Shown here: positions 1 through 8,932 of the stretch, piece by piece | Layout of the letters: every line of letters begins with the position of its first letter | How positions within the stretch are numbered: the first letter of the stretch is position 1 | Assembly: GCF_030646155.1 (NCBI RefSeq) | Contig: NZ_JAUTDN010000002.1 | Span: 124,001 to 188,000, forward strand | Direction of reading: 5' to 3' | Length of the DNA stretch: 64,000 nucleotides | From: Conexibacter sp. CPCC 205762 | Lineage (GTDB): Bacteria; Actinomycetota; Thermoleophilia; Solirubrobacterales; Solirubrobacteraceae | Program-made: the position numbers and the translations under genes | Notes under the pieces: generated by a model | Seen by the model: the letters and a program-made list of their open reading frames with translations, nothing else | What the model was told of the DNA's origin: nothing | Databases searched by the model: none

Positions 1-242
1 AAGTTGCCGATCCCGCCGACGATCGCGGCGAGGTGGATGACGAGCGGGCAGCCGTCCATCGCGGCCTTCGCCTGCTCGACGTCGCGCAGGTCGCCGGTGT
101 GGATCTCGCAGCCCTCGCGCATCCACTGCGGCGCCTCGCGCTGGTCGGAGACGCGCACCTCGTAGGCGGGGTCGCGCAGCAGGCGGCGGACGACCGCGGC
201 GCCGATCGTGCCGGCGCCGCCAGTGACGAGCACGCGCGTCAT
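1..242 (-). CDS. NAD-dependent epimerase/dehydratase, N-terminal part (cut by window edge)
   Basis: Only the first 80 codons are present; the rest lies left of the window. The reverse-strand translation begins MTRVLVTGGAGTIGAAVV, the TGGxGxIG Rossmann signature of extended SDR sugar epimerases/dehydratases, followed by an acidic residue region (VSDQRE) and the IHLAAIVGG stretch typical of the family. The ATG overlaps the stop of the upstream UDP-sugar dehydrogenase gene (ATGA), so the two are translationally coupled and probably act in the same nucleotide-sugar pathway. The exact substrate cannot be told from this fragment. Confidence 0.88.
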   Translation of the reverse strand, partial: MTRVLVTGGAGTIGAAVVRRLLRDPAYEVRVSDQREAPQWMREGCEIHTGDLRDVEQAKAAMDGCPLVIHLAAIVGGIGN

Positions 243-1525
243 GAGCGCGTCGGCTCCGTGCCCGCGAGCGCGGCCAGCTCGTCGGCGAACGCGAACACCT
301 GGCCGCTGCCGAGGCAGTTCCAGGGGTCGACGACGAGCGCGCCGTCGGTCGCCAGCGCGGCTATCGCCTGCGTCGTCTGCGACGAGGAGAACTCGGAGTG
401 GTTGGCGGCGACGATCACGACGTCGGCGTCGCGCAGCGCCTCCTCCAGCGGCTGCGTCGGCGAGGCGACGTGCGGGTCGTGGACGGCGACGTCGGCCAGC
501 TCGCGCTCCAGCAGCCGCACGAGCTTGTGCGCGAGCGAGTCGCGCTCGTCGTCGGTGTCCTTCTTGAAGGCGAGCCCCAGCACGGCGACCTTTCTGTCGC
601 GCAGCGAGCCGCCGGCGATGCGGCGCTTGAGGCCGGTGACGAGGAAGTTCGGCACCGACTCGTTGACGCGCGAGACGGCCAGCAGCATGCCGGGCGCGTT
701 CGAGCGCTCCTCCGAGAAGGCGAAGTCCTTGCGCAGGCAGGTGCCGGCGGTGAAGCCGGGCTGGGCGAGGCCGCCGCGCGGGTAGTCCTTGTTGACGAGG
801 TCGATCACGTCGAAGACGTTCGCGCCGTACTGCTCGCAGTCCATCATCAGCAGGTTCGGCAGCGCGAAGGTCGTGTAGCGCATGATGTTCGCCCAGATCT
901 TCGCCAGCTCGGCCTGCACCGGCGTCGTCTGCACGATCTCCGCGTCGAAGACGCCGAACAGCCGCGCGGTGCGCGCGCCGGCCTCCTCGCCGACGCCGCC
1001 GATGATGCACGGCAGCGTGTCGATCTCCTCGAGGAACTTGCCGGCGGCGATCCGCTCCGGCGCGTGCGCGACGAAGACGTCGACGCCGGAGCGCAGGCCG
1101 CGCTTGCGCTCGAGGTAGCCGGCGACGAACTCGGTCGTGCCGGGCGCGATCGTCGAGCGCAGCACGATCGTCTGGCCCTCGCGCAGCAGCGGCAGCAGGT
1201 CGTCGAGGACCGAGCGGATGTCGCTCATGTCGATCTCGATGTGCGACAGCGAGGGCGTGCCGAGCGTCAGCACGATCGCGTCGGCGGCGGCCGCGTCGGC
1301 GACCGAGGAGGTCGTCGTCAGGCGGCCGGAGGCGTGGACGCGGGCGATCAGCTCGTCGGCGCCGGTCTCCATGAAGGGCATCCGGCCCTCGGCGATCGCG
1401 CCGAGGCGGGCGGTGTCGTTGTCGACGCCGATCACGCTCAGACCGCGGTCGGCGAAGCTGAGGGCGAGGGGGAGTCCGATCCGGCCGAGGCCGATGACCG
1501 CGACGTCGGGCGTGGTGTCGCTCAT
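239..1525 (-). CDS. UDP-glucose/UDP-ManNAc dehydrogenase family protein
   Basis: A 428-residue NAD-dependent UDP-sugar 6-dehydrogenase, which oxidises the C6 hydroxyl of a UDP-hexose to a uronic acid in two steps. The N-terminal Rossmann motif GLGRIG is at residues 12-17; the central domain carries the catalytic cysteine in GFTAGTCLRKD (Cys263), and the C-terminal domain has the usual VLGLAFKKDTDDERDS substrate-binding segment. The GTC-L-K-D pattern resembles WecC/Ugd enzymes; whether the substrate is UDP-Glc or UDP-ManNAc is not certain. Next to a WecG/TagA-type transferase, UDP-ManNAcA is possible. The gene lies 13 bases after the WecG/TagA gene and overlaps the downstream epimerase by 4 bases, so it is mid-operon. 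Confidence 0.93.
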   Translation of the reverse strand: MSDTTPDVAVIGLGRIGLPLALSFADRGLSVIGVDNDTARLGAIAEGRMPFMETGADELIARVHASGRLTTTSSVADAAAADAIVLTLGTPSLSHIEIDMSDIRSVLDDLLPLLREGQTIVLRSTIAPGTTEFVAGYLERKRGLRSGVDVFVAHAPERIAAGKFLEEIDTLPCIIGGVGEEAGARTARLFGVFDAEIVQTTPVQAELAKIWANIMRYTTFALPNLLMMDCEQYGANVFDVIDLVNKDYPRGGLAQPGFTAGTCLRKDFAFSEERSNAPGMLLAVSRVNESVPNFLVTGLKRRIAGGSLRDRKVAVLGLAFKKDTDDERDSLAHKLVRLLERELADVAVHDPHVASPTQPLEEALRDADVVIVAANHSEFSSSQTTQAIAALATDGALVVDPWNCLGSGQVFAFADELAALAGTEPTRS

Positions 1526-1538
1526 TGCCCGTGAGAGG

Positions 1539-2402
1539 CTAGCGGGCGGGGCGGTTGCGCCGTTCCGCGACCCACTGCTTCGCGAAACCGGTCACGAAGC
1601 GCGGGTTGTGACGGGCGTAGCGCTTCCACAGGCGTCTCGGCTCCTGCTTGAGCCGGTAGGCCCACTCGAGGCCGTTGCGCTGCATCCACGCGGGCGCCTG
1701 CGGGACGAGGCCGGCGTGGAAGTCGAAGGCGGCGCCGACGCCGATCAGGACCGGCGCGTCGAGCCGGTCGCGCATCGCGGCCATCCACTTCTCCTGCTTC
1801 GGCACGCCGATGCCGACCCAGACGACGTCCGGGCGGGCGCGGTTGATGTCGGCGGCGATCGCGTCCAGCTCCTGCTCCGACAGCGCGCGGAACGGCGGCG
1901 ACCAGCCGCCGACGATGCGCAGGCCGGGAAAGCGCTGGCGCAGCCTCAGCGTCAGCTTGAAGAGCGCGCTCTGGTCACGCCCGCCGTAGAGGTAGTGGCG
2001 CTGGCCGCTGGCGGCGGCGCGGGCGCAGGCGCGCGCCATCAGCTCGGGGCCGTAGACGCGGCTGTCGATGTCATGCCCCAGCGCGCGCAGCGCCCAGGCG
2101 AGCGGCTGGCCGTCCGGGACGGTGAAGGCGGCGCGTGCGACGGCCGCGCGCAGCGCCTCGTCCTCGCGCGCCTCCATCACCGTGTGGACGGCGGCGACGC
2201 AGACGTACTCGCGCGCATCGGCGGCGACGGCGGCGTCGATCCAGTCGAGCGCGCGCTCGTAGTCGGTGACGGCGAGCGGCAGGTCGAGCACGGGGACCAG
2301 CTCGACCGGCGGCAGCTCCGGCGCGGGCGACGCCGGTGCAGGCGGCGCGACCCGGTCGGGCGCGTAGGAATGGGGGATGACGTCGAAGGAAGAGGTGGAC
2401 AT
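1539..2402 (-). CDS. WecG/TagA/CpsF family glycosyltransferase (GT26)
   Basis: A 287-residue protein with the GT26 signatures: TVPDGQPLAWALR (the PDG aspartate is the likely catalytic residue), RVYGPELM, YLYGGR, and the C-terminal VWVGIGVPKQEKWM followed by GVGAAFDFHAG. Family members transfer an N-acetylmannosamine-type residue onto an undecaprenyl-PP-GlcNAc lipid at the inner membrane face, early in teichoic-acid-linkage or enterobacterial common antigen synthesis. I chose the ATG at 2402 because a longer reading frame to 2501 adds only low-complexity residues. A TACGGC hexamer lies 8 bases before this ATG. The downstream UDP-sugar dehydrogenase is 13 bases away. The N-terminal 40 residues are Pro/Ala-rich and probably disordered. 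Confidence 0.92.
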   Translation of the reverse strand: MSTSSFDVIPHSYAPDRVAPPAPASPAPELPPVELVPVLDLPLAVTDYERALDWIDAAVAADAREYVCVAAVHTVMEAREDEALRAAVARAAFTVPDGQPLAWALRALGHDIDSRVYGPELMARACARAAASGQRHYLYGGRDQSALFKLTLRLRQRFPGLRIVGGWSPPFRALSEQELDAIAADINRARPDVVWVGIGVPKQEKWMAAMRDRLDAPVLIGVGAAFDFHAGLVPQAPAWMQRNGLEWAYRLKQEPRRLWKRYARHNPRFVTGFAKQWVAERRNRPAR

Positions 2403-2580
2403 ACGCGGTCGCCGTAGCGACGATTGGAGGAGACTTCCGCCAACTCCAACGGGCCAAACATCCGAAGGTTGCGCGGTTGCTGCGCGAATTCCTGCAACCA
2501 CCCCGCGCGGCTGCGGATTCGCCTGTCTTGCTGAAGTTTAGGGCAAGGGACGGCGCCGGCCCTGCACGATCGCGCCCAGT

Positions 2581-2594
2581 GTGACGGACGTCAC
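2581..2594. promoter_or_regulatory. Palindrome GTGACG-GA-CGTCAC between two glycan genes
   Basis: A perfect 6-bp inverted repeat with a 2-bp spacer overlaps the stop codon of the membrane glycosyltransferase gene and sits about 180 bases upstream of the GT26 start. The size and symmetry fit a dimeric regulator site (CRP/bZIP-like in shape), but no regulator is evident nearby. It could also be chance in GC-rich DNA. Confidence 0.25.
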
Positions 2595-4096
2595 CTTCCG
2601 GCCGGCAGCAGATCGACCGCCGGCGGCAGCTGCGAGAAGCGCACGGCCGCGACCCGCTCGGGCACGACCACGGTGGGCGTCGGCTGGCGGAATCTGAGCA
2701 GCTCGTAGGTGCTGGTGCGGGTCCGTCTCGGCGGGCCCCAGGCGCCGTCCGGCAGGGCGCTGCCGACCTGCGGCGGCAGCACCGGCGGGTCGCCGGGGCC
2801 GGGCGAGCTGGCGACCGTGACGACGTCGACGGCGCGCAGCGGCAGGCCGGCCCACGGCACCATCCGCAGCTCACGGCGGTAGTAGCGCAGCGCGACGACG
2901 CCGTTGGCCGGCGAGACGACGACGGCGCGGTCCTCGGGCGCGTCGCCGAGCGCCTGCGCCAGCCCCTTCCAGTCGGGCCGCTGGTACTGCTTGTCGGCCG
3001 CGACGGCGATCACGACCGCGACCGACAGCGCGCACAGCGCGGTCAGCAGCGCGAGGCCGGCGCGCGCGCCGCGGCCGGGGGCGACGGTCGCGAAGCCGGT
3101 CGCGATCGCCGCCGCCAGCGGCACGACCGCCGGGATCAGGTTGCGCGCGTTGAGGTAGTCGGCGCCGACGACCGCGCCGGCGAGCGGAAGCGCCAGCCCG
3201 CACAGCCCGATCGCGCCGACCAGCAGCGCCCGCTCGCGCACGCGCCGCTCGGCGTGCCGCGCCAGCAGCCACAGCCCGCCCGCCACCAGCGCCGCGCCGA
3301 GGATGCCGGTCGGCAGCGCCCCCGGGCCGCGGTAGCCGAGCAGGAACTGCTTCGGGATCTGCGCCAGCCGCGTCGCGACCGCCGCGCCGGCGATGTCGTA
3401 GGGGTTGTCGCGCTGCGCCAGCAGCAGCGGCAGCAGCGCGGCTGCGACGACCGCCAGCGCGGCGACGGAGGCGAGCACGGCGCCGCGGCGCGGATGTCTC
3501 CACAGCAGCCAGACGAGCTGCGGCGCGAGCACGAAGCAGGCGAAGTAGTGGCTGCAGAGCGCCAGCGCCGACAGCAGCGTCCACCACGCCAGCAGGCGCG
3601 GGCGCGGGTCGTCGAGCGCGTGCAGGAACAGCAGCAGCCCGGCGGCGCTCAGCAGCGCCACCAGCTCGTAGCTGCGCGCCTCCTGCGAGAACCAGATCAG
3701 CAGCGGGTTGACGGCGATCAGCGCCGCCGTCGCGAGCCCCGCGCGGGCGCCGCCGATCCGGCGCCCGAGCGCGAACGCGACCGGCACGAGCGCGATCCCG
3801 GCGAGCGCGGAGACGAGCCGCAGCCCGACCTCGCCGTCGCCCGCGGCTCTGACGGTCAGCCATTCGAGCACGTAGAAGAGCGGCGGATTGCTCTCTCTGT
3901 GCGGCAGCGCTCTGAGCATGTCGCCGAACGGCAGCTGCGTCAGCTGCCAGGTGGCGGCCTCGTCGAACCAGATGCTCTGCAGCCCGAGCGTCGCGAGCCG
4001 CAGCACGGCGGCGAGCACGACCAGCCCCGCCAGCGCGGGCCACGGCCCGGCCGGCAGGTCCCGCTCGCGCACGCTCCGGACTGCCGCCGCGCTCAC
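2591..4096 (-). CDS. GT-C type membrane glycosyltransferase (PMT_2/ArnT-like)
   Basis: A 501-residue polytopic protein with about ten hydrophobic segments from residue 20 to 340 and a soluble C-terminal part. The first extracytoplasmic loop has WFDEAATW (Asp45-Glu46), the acidic motif typical of GT-C enzymes of the GT39/GT83 type, then ESNPPLFY and SQEARSYEL, both common in bacterial PMT_2 domain proteins. Such enzymes take a polyprenyl-phosphate-linked sugar and transfer it on the outer face of the membrane. The gene starts 4 bases after the FkbM methyltransferase stop. The acceptor is unknown. Confidence 0.88.
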   Translation of the reverse strand: MSAAAVRSVRERDLPAGPWPALAGLVVLAAVLRLATLGLQSIWFDEAATWQLTQLPFGDMLRALPHRESNPPLFYVLEWLTVRAAGDGEVGLRLVSALAGIALVPVAFALGRRIGGARAGLATAALIAVNPLLIWFSQEARSYELVALLSAAGLLLFLHALDDPRPRLLAWWTLLSALALCSHYFACFVLAPQLVWLLWRHPRRGAVLASVAALAVVAAALLPLLLAQRDNPYDIAGAAVATRLAQIPKQFLLGYRGPGALPTGILGAALVAGGLWLLARHAERRVRERALLVGAIGLCGLALPLAGAVVGADYLNARNLIPAVVPLAAAIATGFATVAPGRGARAGLALLTALCALSVAVVIAVAADKQYQRPDWKGLAQALGDAPEDRAVVVSPANGVVALRYYRRELRMVPWAGLPLRAVDVVTVASSPGPGDPPVLPPQVGSALPDGAWGPPRRTRTSTYELLRFRQPTPTVVVPERVAAVRFSQLPPAVDLLPAGR

Positions 4097-4100
4097 GTCG

Positions 4101-4907
4101 TCAGTCGACCCGTGCGAAGAGCGCGTCCTGCGGCGTCAGCTGCTCGACGAAGCGGTAGCGCTCGCCGAGCACGTCGGCGAGCGAGCCGCGATCGCCCTCG
4201 TCCCACGCCTCCATCAGCAGGTAGCGGGGCGCGTGGCGGTCGAGGTCGAGGCCGCGCAGCGCCTGCGGCTCGTAGCCCTCGAGGTCGAGCGACATGAAGT
4301 CGATCGCCGGCGAGCCGAGCTGGTCCAGCAGCGACGACAGCGTGCGGCCGGGGGCGGAGACGAGCATCTCCGGCTCGAGCCCGAGGCGGAAGGCGCTCTG
4401 GACGTACTCGCGCTCCTCCGCGGCCGAGCCCTTCGAGCCGGCGACGACCGACATCAGGCCGCCGTAGCGCAGCTCGACGCTCGTCCCCTCCAGCTCCGGC
4501 GCGACCAGCGCGGCGTGGACGACGTTCGAGCCGGGACGCTCCAGCACGGCCTCGCGGTGGAGGTGCGGGATCGGCTCGACGAGCAGCCCGCGCCAGCCGC
4601 GGAAGCGCTCGAGGTAGTAGGTGTTCGACTGGTCGAAGCCGTCGTTGGCGCCGGCCTCGACGAAGAAGCCGCGCTCGATCTCGGCGAGGTACGGCTCGAG
4701 CTTGGCGTCGAGGTCGTACAGCGCCGGGCGCGACAGGTGCTGCTCGCCGCGCGCCTCGGCCGCGCGGCGCGCCGTGCGGCTGCGCTTGCGCGTCCAGCGC
4801 ATGTAGGCGGGGCCGGCGCCGGAGCGCGCGAAGATGCGCGAACGGTGGAGCGCCGAACCGAGGCGCTGCTTCCACGGCGGGATGTAGTTGGGATCTCTGC
4901 TCGCCAC
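4101..4907 (-). CDS. FkbM family methyltransferase
   Basis: About 268 residues. The FFVEAGANDGFDQSNT segment (about residues 81-96) is the SAM-binding motif I of FkbM-type O-methyltransferases, and DFMSLDLEGYEPQALRG the conserved motif with the acidic pair. These enzymes O-methylate sugars or lipids; in a glycan locus a sugar O-methylation is likely. No ATG is available at the right place: I use GTG at 4907, with another in-frame GTG at 4916. The first 60 residues are basic. First gene of the minus-strand operon that runs into the GT-C, GT26 and dehydrogenase genes; the divergent GT4 gene begins about 80 bases away. Confidence 0.9.
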   Translation of the reverse strand: MASRDPNYIPPWKQRLGSALHRSRIFARSGAGPAYMRWTRKRSRTARRAAEARGEQHLSRPALYDLDAKLEPYLAEIERGFFVEAGANDGFDQSNTYYLERFRGWRGLLVEPIPHLHREAVLERPGSNVVHAALVAPELEGTSVELRYGGLMSVVAGSKGSAAEEREYVQSAFRLGLEPEMLVSAPGRTLSSLLDQLGSPAIDFMSLDLEGYEPQALRGLDLDRHAPRYLLMEAWDEGDRGSLADVLGERYRFVEQLTPQDALFARVD

Positions 4908-4988
4908 GCACAGCACCGTAGCGACTCGCCCCGATGCCCGCCCGGCGCGGCGCGGGCGCGCGCGACCGCCGTCTGCAACGCTTCGCCC

Positions 4989-6119
4989 GTGCTCGGACGA
5001 CGACAGCGCCCCCACGACGGCGGCCCGCTCACGATCGGGCTCGACTGCCGCGCGGCGGTCGAGGAGCGCGGCGGCCGCGGCACCGTCGTGCGCGAGCAGC
5101 TGCGCACGCTCGCGGCCGGCGACAGCGATCACCGCTACGTCCTCTACGCCCGCGAGCGGTGGGAGGAGGTCGCGCTCGACGAGCGCTTCAGGTGGGCGCT
5201 GCTGCCGGCGCCGGACCCGCTCTGGCACCTGCGCGCCGCCGATCGCATCAACGGCCGCTGCGACGTCTACCTGTCGACCAACAGCTACCTGACGGCGTGG
5301 TTCCTGCGGATCCCGTCGGTGCTGATGGTGATGGACATGACGACCTTCGACCGCAGGCTGGTGCCGAAGCGCAGCTCGATGTGGATCGAGCGCGCGACGC
5401 TGCCGCTCGCGCTGCGCCGCACCGCCGCCGCGATCTGCATCTCGCAGGCGACCGCCGACGACCTGATCGCGCACTTCCCGAACGCCGCGCCGCTGGCGGT
5501 TGTCTCGCCGCTGGCCGCCTCCGAGCAGTTCGCCGGCGCGACCGACGCCGACGTCGCGCGGGTGCGCGAGCGGCATGACCTCGACGGCCCCTACGTGCTG
5601 TCGGTCGGGACGCTGGAGCCGCGCAAGAACCTGCCGCGGCTGATCGAGGCGTTCGCCTCGCTGACGGCGCAGCAGCGCCACGGCGCGAGACTGGTGCTGG
5701 TCGGCGCGCGCGGCTGGGAGCGGTCCGAGCTGGACGCCGTGCTGGCGCGCCACGAGCAGCTCGTGCAGGTGCTCGGCTTCGTCGACGAGGAGGACCTGCC
5801 GGGCCTCTACCGCGGCGCCGAGCTGTTCGCCTATCCGTCGATCTACGAGGGCTTCGGGCTGCCGCTGCTGGAGGCGATGCACGCCGGCACGGCGGTGCTG
5901 ACCTCGCCCGTCTCGAGCCTGCCGGAGGTCGCCGGCGAGGCGGCCCTCTACGCCGACCCGCACGACGCCGGCGCGATCGCGGAGGCGCTCGCGCGCGGCC
6001 TCGCCGACGACGCGCTGCGGGCGCGGCTGGCGGCGGCCGGACGTGCGCGGGCCGCGACCTTCTCGTGGGAGCGGCACGTCGACGAGACGCTCGCCGTGCT
6101 CACCCGCGCCGTCCGCTGA
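4989..6119 (+). CDS. GT4 family glycosyltransferase
   Basis: A 376-residue GT-B fold retaining glycosyltransferase. It has LSVGTLEPRKNLPRLIEAF (donor-domain entry, as in mannosyl/rhamnosyl transferases) and the E-x7-E motif in PSIYEGFGLPLLEAM, which binds the nucleotide-sugar phosphate. The start is GTG at 4989, just before VLGRRQRPHDGG; no upstream part of the longer open frame looks like real protein. The gene is followed 35 bases later by gmd on the same strand, so a GDP-sugar (mannose, fucose or rhamnose) donor is plausible but not shown. Confidence 0.92.
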   Translation: MLGRRQRPHDGGPLTIGLDCRAAVEERGGRGTVVREQLRTLAAGDSDHRYVLYARERWEEVALDERFRWALLPAPDPLWHLRAADRINGRCDVYLSTNSYLTAWFLRIPSVLMVMDMTTFDRRLVPKRSSMWIERATLPLALRRTAAAICISQATADDLIAHFPNAAPLAVVSPLAASEQFAGATDADVARVRERHDLDGPYVLSVGTLEPRKNLPRLIEAFASLTAQQRHGARLVLVGARGWERSELDAVLARHEQLVQVLGFVDEEDLPGLYRGAELFAYPSIYEGFGLPLLEAMHAGTAVLTSPVSSLPEVAGEAALYADPHDAGAIAEALARGLADDALRARLAAAGRARAATFSWERHVDETLAVLTRAVR

Positions 6120-6142
6120 CGACGGGTCCGACGCCCGTTGCG

Positions 6143-6148
6143 TAGGCT
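6143..6148 (+). promoter_or_regulatory. -10 box TAGGCT for leaderless gmd
   Basis: TAGGCT ends 6 bases before the ATG of gmd. The spacing puts the predicted transcription start on or next to the A of the ATG. There is no Shine-Dalgarno sequence. Confidence 0.55.
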
Positions 6149-6154
6149 GCCCGG

Positions 6155-7126
6155 ATGGCTTCACGCAAGAGAGCGCTCATCACCGGGATCACCGGCCAGG
6201 ACGGCTCCTACCTCGCCGAGCTGCTGCTCGAGCAGGGGTACGAGGTGCACGGGATGGTGCGCCGCGCGTCGACCGAGAAGTTCGACCGCATCGAGCACCT
6301 GCGCGACCGCATCACCCTCCATCAGGGCGACCTGCTCGACCAGCGCTCGCTCGTCGACACGCTGCGCGCGGCGGCGCCGGAGGAGATCTACAACCTCGCC
6401 GCGATGAGCTTCGTCGCGCTGTCGTGGGTCCAGCCGACGCTGACCGCCGACTTCACCGGCGTCGGCGTCACGCGGATGCTCGAGGCGGTCCGCGAGGCGG
6501 CGCCCGAGGCCCGCTTCTACCAGGCCTCCAGCTCCGAGATGTTCGGCAAGGTGCGCGAGGTCCCGCAGAACGAGGAGACGCCGCTCTACCCGCGCTCGCC
6601 CTACGGCGTCGCGAAGGTCTACGGCCACTTCATCACGATCAACTACCGCGAGTCCTACGACCTCCACGCGACCAGCGGCATCCTCTTCAACCACGAGTCG
6701 CCGCGCCGCGGGCTGGAGTTCGTGACACGCAAGATCACCTGGCACGCGGCCGCGATCAAGCTCGGCCTGAGGGACGAGCTGGCGCTCGGCAACCTCGACG
6801 CCAAGCGCGACTGGGGCTACGCGAAGGACTACGTCAAGGCGATGTGGCTGATGCTGCAGCAGGACACCGCCGAGGACTTCGTGATCGCCACCGGCCAGAC
6901 CAACACCGTGCGCGAGTGCGTCGAGGTCGCCTTCGACGAGGCCGGTCTCGGCAGCTACGAGAGATACGTCCGGATCGACCCGAGATTCGTCCGTCCGGCC
7001 GAGGTCGACCTGCTGATCGGCGACCCGTCGAAGGCGAAGCAGCAGCTCGGCTGGGAGCCGGAGACGACCTTCGAGGAGCTGATCCGCCTGATGGTCCGCG
7101 CCGACCTCGAGCTGCTCTCCGCCTGA
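6155..7126 (+). CDS. gmd: GDP-mannose 4,6-dehydratase
   Basis: A 323-residue extended SDR that converts GDP-D-mannose to GDP-4-keto-6-deoxymannose, the branch point to GDP-fucose, GDP-rhamnose and perosamine. The N-terminal [13 protein letters not shown] (residues 10-22) is diagnostic of Gmd; the [17 protein letters not shown] (catalytic Tyr-Lys) and FNHESPRRG segments are all intact, as is the [15 protein letters not shown] motif. Length is close to the usual 320-370. A second Gmd-type protein is encoded at 10047-11039; that one lacks some of these residues, so this is the likely true dehydratase. Confidence 0.96.
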   Translation: MASRKRALITGITGQDGSYLAELLLEQGYEVHGMVRRASTEKFDRIEHLRDRITLHQGDLLDQRSLVDTLRAAAPEEIYNLAAMSFVALSWVQPTLTADFTGVGVTRMLEAVREAAPEARFYQASSSEMFGKVREVPQNEETPLYPRSPYGVAKVYGHFITINYRESYDLHATSGILFNHESPRRGLEFVTRKITWHAAAIKLGLRDELALGNLDAKRDWGYAKDYVKAMWLMLQQDTAEDFVIATGQTNTVRECVEVAFDEAGLGSYERYVRIDPRFVRPAEVDLLIGDPSKAKQQLGWEPETTFEELIRLMVRADLELLSA

Positions 7127-7144
7127 GGCCGGCGCGACGCTCGT

Positions 7145-7987
7145 TCAGCCGGCGGCGCGGTCGCCGGCGAACGGGCTGCGGCGGCGCCACGGCGCCGTCG
7201 GCGCGAGCGCGACCGCGTTGTCGGGCCGCGCGCCCTCCGGCACGAAGCGGCCGAGCACGAACGTGTCATGCGGGTGGCGGACCGCGATGTGGTGCAGCTG
7301 GATCCCGGCGCGGTCGAGCAGCCGCACGATCGCTCCGCCGTCGAAGACGTGGTGGTGCAGCAGGCGCGTGTTGAGGTTGTCGCGCCGCGCCGCCTCCCAC
7401 TGTTCGCGCGGCGAGTCGTCGGCGTCGCGCGAGCGGTCGTGCAGCGCCAGCGTCTCGTCCAGGTGGGTGAGGTCGTCCTCGCCGGTGCCGGCCGCGTGGT
7501 CGGCGACGATGTGCTCCAGCGGCGTGACCGGGCGGCGATGGTCGAAGGTGCCCTCGCGGTGGGGCGCGACGAGCGCGATCCAGCCCTCCGGCACGAGCAC
7601 CCGCCGCCACGCCTCCAGCTCGGCGAGCGGGTTGGCGAAGTGTTCGATCACGTGCGACGTCATCAGCACGTCCCAGGAGCTGTCCGGCAGCCCTTCGAGC
7701 TGCCCGCTCTCGACCACGACCAGTCTCCCCAGCGGCGCGCCGTCGGGCGCGTACGGGGCGCTCTCGTCGAGCTGGTGCCAGGCCGTGTCGGCGCGCCACT
7801 GGACGGCGTCGCAGCTGGCCAGCCGCGGGTAGAGCGGCCAGATCCCGCCCTGCTTGAAGCGGTCGGTCGGGCCGCCGACCTCGAGGCCGCGGAGGCCGGC
7901 GAGCGGCGCCGAGAAGGCGTCGGGCAGCGGGCGGCGGTGGCCGGCGAGGCGCCAGCGCGCGTTGACGGCGGCGTCCTTCAGGCCCAT
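7145..7987 (-). CDS. SAM-dependent methyltransferase (class I)
   Basis: A 280-residue protein. GLRGLEVGGPTDRFKQGG (from about residue 32) looks like motif I of class I methyltransferases, and the SSWDVLMTSHVIEHFANPLAELEAWRRVLVPEGW stretch is motif II-III with the VIEH signature of the Methyltransf_11 type. Acceptor unknown; sugar methylation is the contextual guess. The start at ATG 7987 has no Shine-Dalgarno; a 9-codon mini-ORF (7978-8007) overlaps it. It is convergent with gmd, 18 bases apart. Confidence 0.85.
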   Translation of the reverse strand: MGLKDAAVNARWRLAGHRRPLPDAFSAPLAGLRGLEVGGPTDRFKQGGIWPLYPRLASCDAVQWRADTAWHQLDESAPYAPDGAPLGRLVVVESGQLEGLPDSSWDVLMTSHVIEHFANPLAELEAWRRVLVPEGWIALVAPHREGTFDHRRPVTPLEHIVADHAAGTGEDDLTHLDETLALHDRSRDADDSPREQWEAARRDNLNTRLLHHHVFDGGAIVRLLDRAGIQLHHIAVRHPHDTFVLGRFVPEGARPDNAVALAPTAPWRRRSPFAGDRAAG

Positions 7988-8007
7988 GGCGCGGGGAGAT
8001 CGTGCAT
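7978..8007 (-). CDS. Leaderless 9-codon mini-ORF (MHDLPAPWA)
   Basis: Seen in sequence: an ATG lies 7 bases after a TACGGT hexamer (8015-8020), reads 9 codons and ends at TGA inside the first codons of the methyltransferase gene, whose ATG is 9 bases upstream of that TGA. If transcription starts at the mini-ORF, ribosomes would load there and reinitiate at the methyltransferase start. Chance cannot be excluded. Confidence 0.35.
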   Translation of the reverse strand: MHDLPAPWA

Positions 8008-8014
8008 GTCAGGC

Positions 8015-8020
8015 ACCGTA
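8015..8020 (-). promoter_or_regulatory. -10 box TACGGT upstream of methyltransferase mini-ORF
   Basis: TACGGT on the minus strand ends 7 bases before the mini-ORF ATG at 8007, the leaderless spacing found elsewhere in the window. Confidence 0.4.
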
Positions 8021-8044
8021 CCGATGTCGTCTCCGCCAAGTCGT

Positions 8045-8050
8045 TAGCGT
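8045..8050 (+). promoter_or_regulatory. -10 box TAGCGT for zinc-ribbon methyltransferase
   Basis: TAGCGT ends 9 bases before the ATG at 8060; no Shine-Dalgarno sequence is present. Confidence 0.5.
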
Positions 8051-8059
8051 GCGGGCCTG

Positions 8060-8932
8060 ATGTTCGAGATATGCCGTACCTGTGGCGGAGCGGTTCAGAC
8101 CTCCGCGCTGCTGGCCCCGCTGCCGTTCGTCACCTGTGAGCGCTGCGGCTTCACCTTCCGCGTCGACCGTGCCGAAGAGGACGTCCACGCGATCTACGAG
8201 GAGGGCGCCTACAGCGGCGCGCTCGCGACGCTCTACTCCGATCCGGCGACGCTGCGCAACCGCCGCCGCGACGCCCGTGTGCGGCTCGACTTCATCGCGC
8301 CGCACGCGCCCCGCGGCGCGCGGCTGCTCGACGTCGGCGCGGCCGGCGGGGCGTTCGTCGAGCAGGCGATCGCGCGCGGCTACGCCGCCGAGGGCGTCGA
8401 GCCGACGCCCGAGTTCGCCGCCTTCGCGCGCGACTCGCTCGGCGTCCCGGTGCGCGCGACGACGGTCGAGCAGGCCGGGCTCGAAGAGGCCTCGCTCGAC
8501 GTCGTCACGATCTGGCACGTGCTCGAGCACATCCCCGATCCGGTCGACGTGCTGGGCCTGCTGCTGACGGCGCTGAGACCGGGTGGCGCGATCGCGATCG
8601 AGGTCCCCAACGCGGGCGGTCACCTGGCGCTCTCGCAGGGACGCGAGTGGGCGTCGCTGCAGCCGGAGGTCCACGTCAACCAGTTCGGCCCGCGCAGTCT
8701 CGCGGCGGCGCTGGAACGCGCCGGCTTCGAGGTCGTCGACGTCAGCTCGGTGACCGTCACGCCGTATCTGCGGCGCGGGCAGCGGCTCCAGCCGGGCCAG
8801 GTCGTCCACCGCCTGCGCGGGGTGCAGAAGCTGCGCACGGTCTCCTCGACGCATCCGCACGGCCACGAGCTGCTGCGCGCGATCGGCCGGCGGCCGGCCG
8901 CCGCTCAGCCGGCCGCGAGCGCCAGCTCGTAG
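8060..8932 (+). CDS. Zinc-ribbon class I SAM methyltransferase
   Basis: A 290-residue protein. An N-terminal CRTCGG...CERCGF pair (four Cys within residues 5-34) suggests a small zinc ribbon. It is followed by a Methyltransf_23-type domain: ARLLDVGAAGGAFVEQA is motif I and SLDVVTIWHVLEHIPDPVDVL motif II with the HVLEH signature. Family members with this layout methylate sugars or nucleotide-linked sugars in surface polysaccharide loci. The gene at 15530-16429 encodes a second protein of the same layout. The 3' end overlaps the convergent GT4 gene by 28 bases. Confidence 0.9.
   Translation: MFEICRTCGGAVQTSALLAPLPFVTCERCGFTFRVDRAEEDVHAIYEEGAYSGALATLYSDPATLRNRRRDARVRLDFIAPHAPRGARLLDVGAAGGAFVEQAIARGYAAEGVEPTPEFAAFARDSLGVPVRATTVEQAGLEEASLDVVTIWHVLEHIPDPVDVLGLLLTALRPGGAIAIEVPNAGGHLALSQGREWASLQPEVHVNQFGPRSLAAALERAGFEVVDVSSVTVTPYLRRGQRLQPGQVVHRLRGVQKLRTVSSTHPHGHELLRAIGRRPAAAQPAASASS

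Noticed and set aside
1536..1541. TAGCCT box before the UDP-sugar dehydrogenase
   Set aside because: TAG here is the stop codon of the upstream gene and the genes are 13 bases apart in one operon, so it is probably chance.
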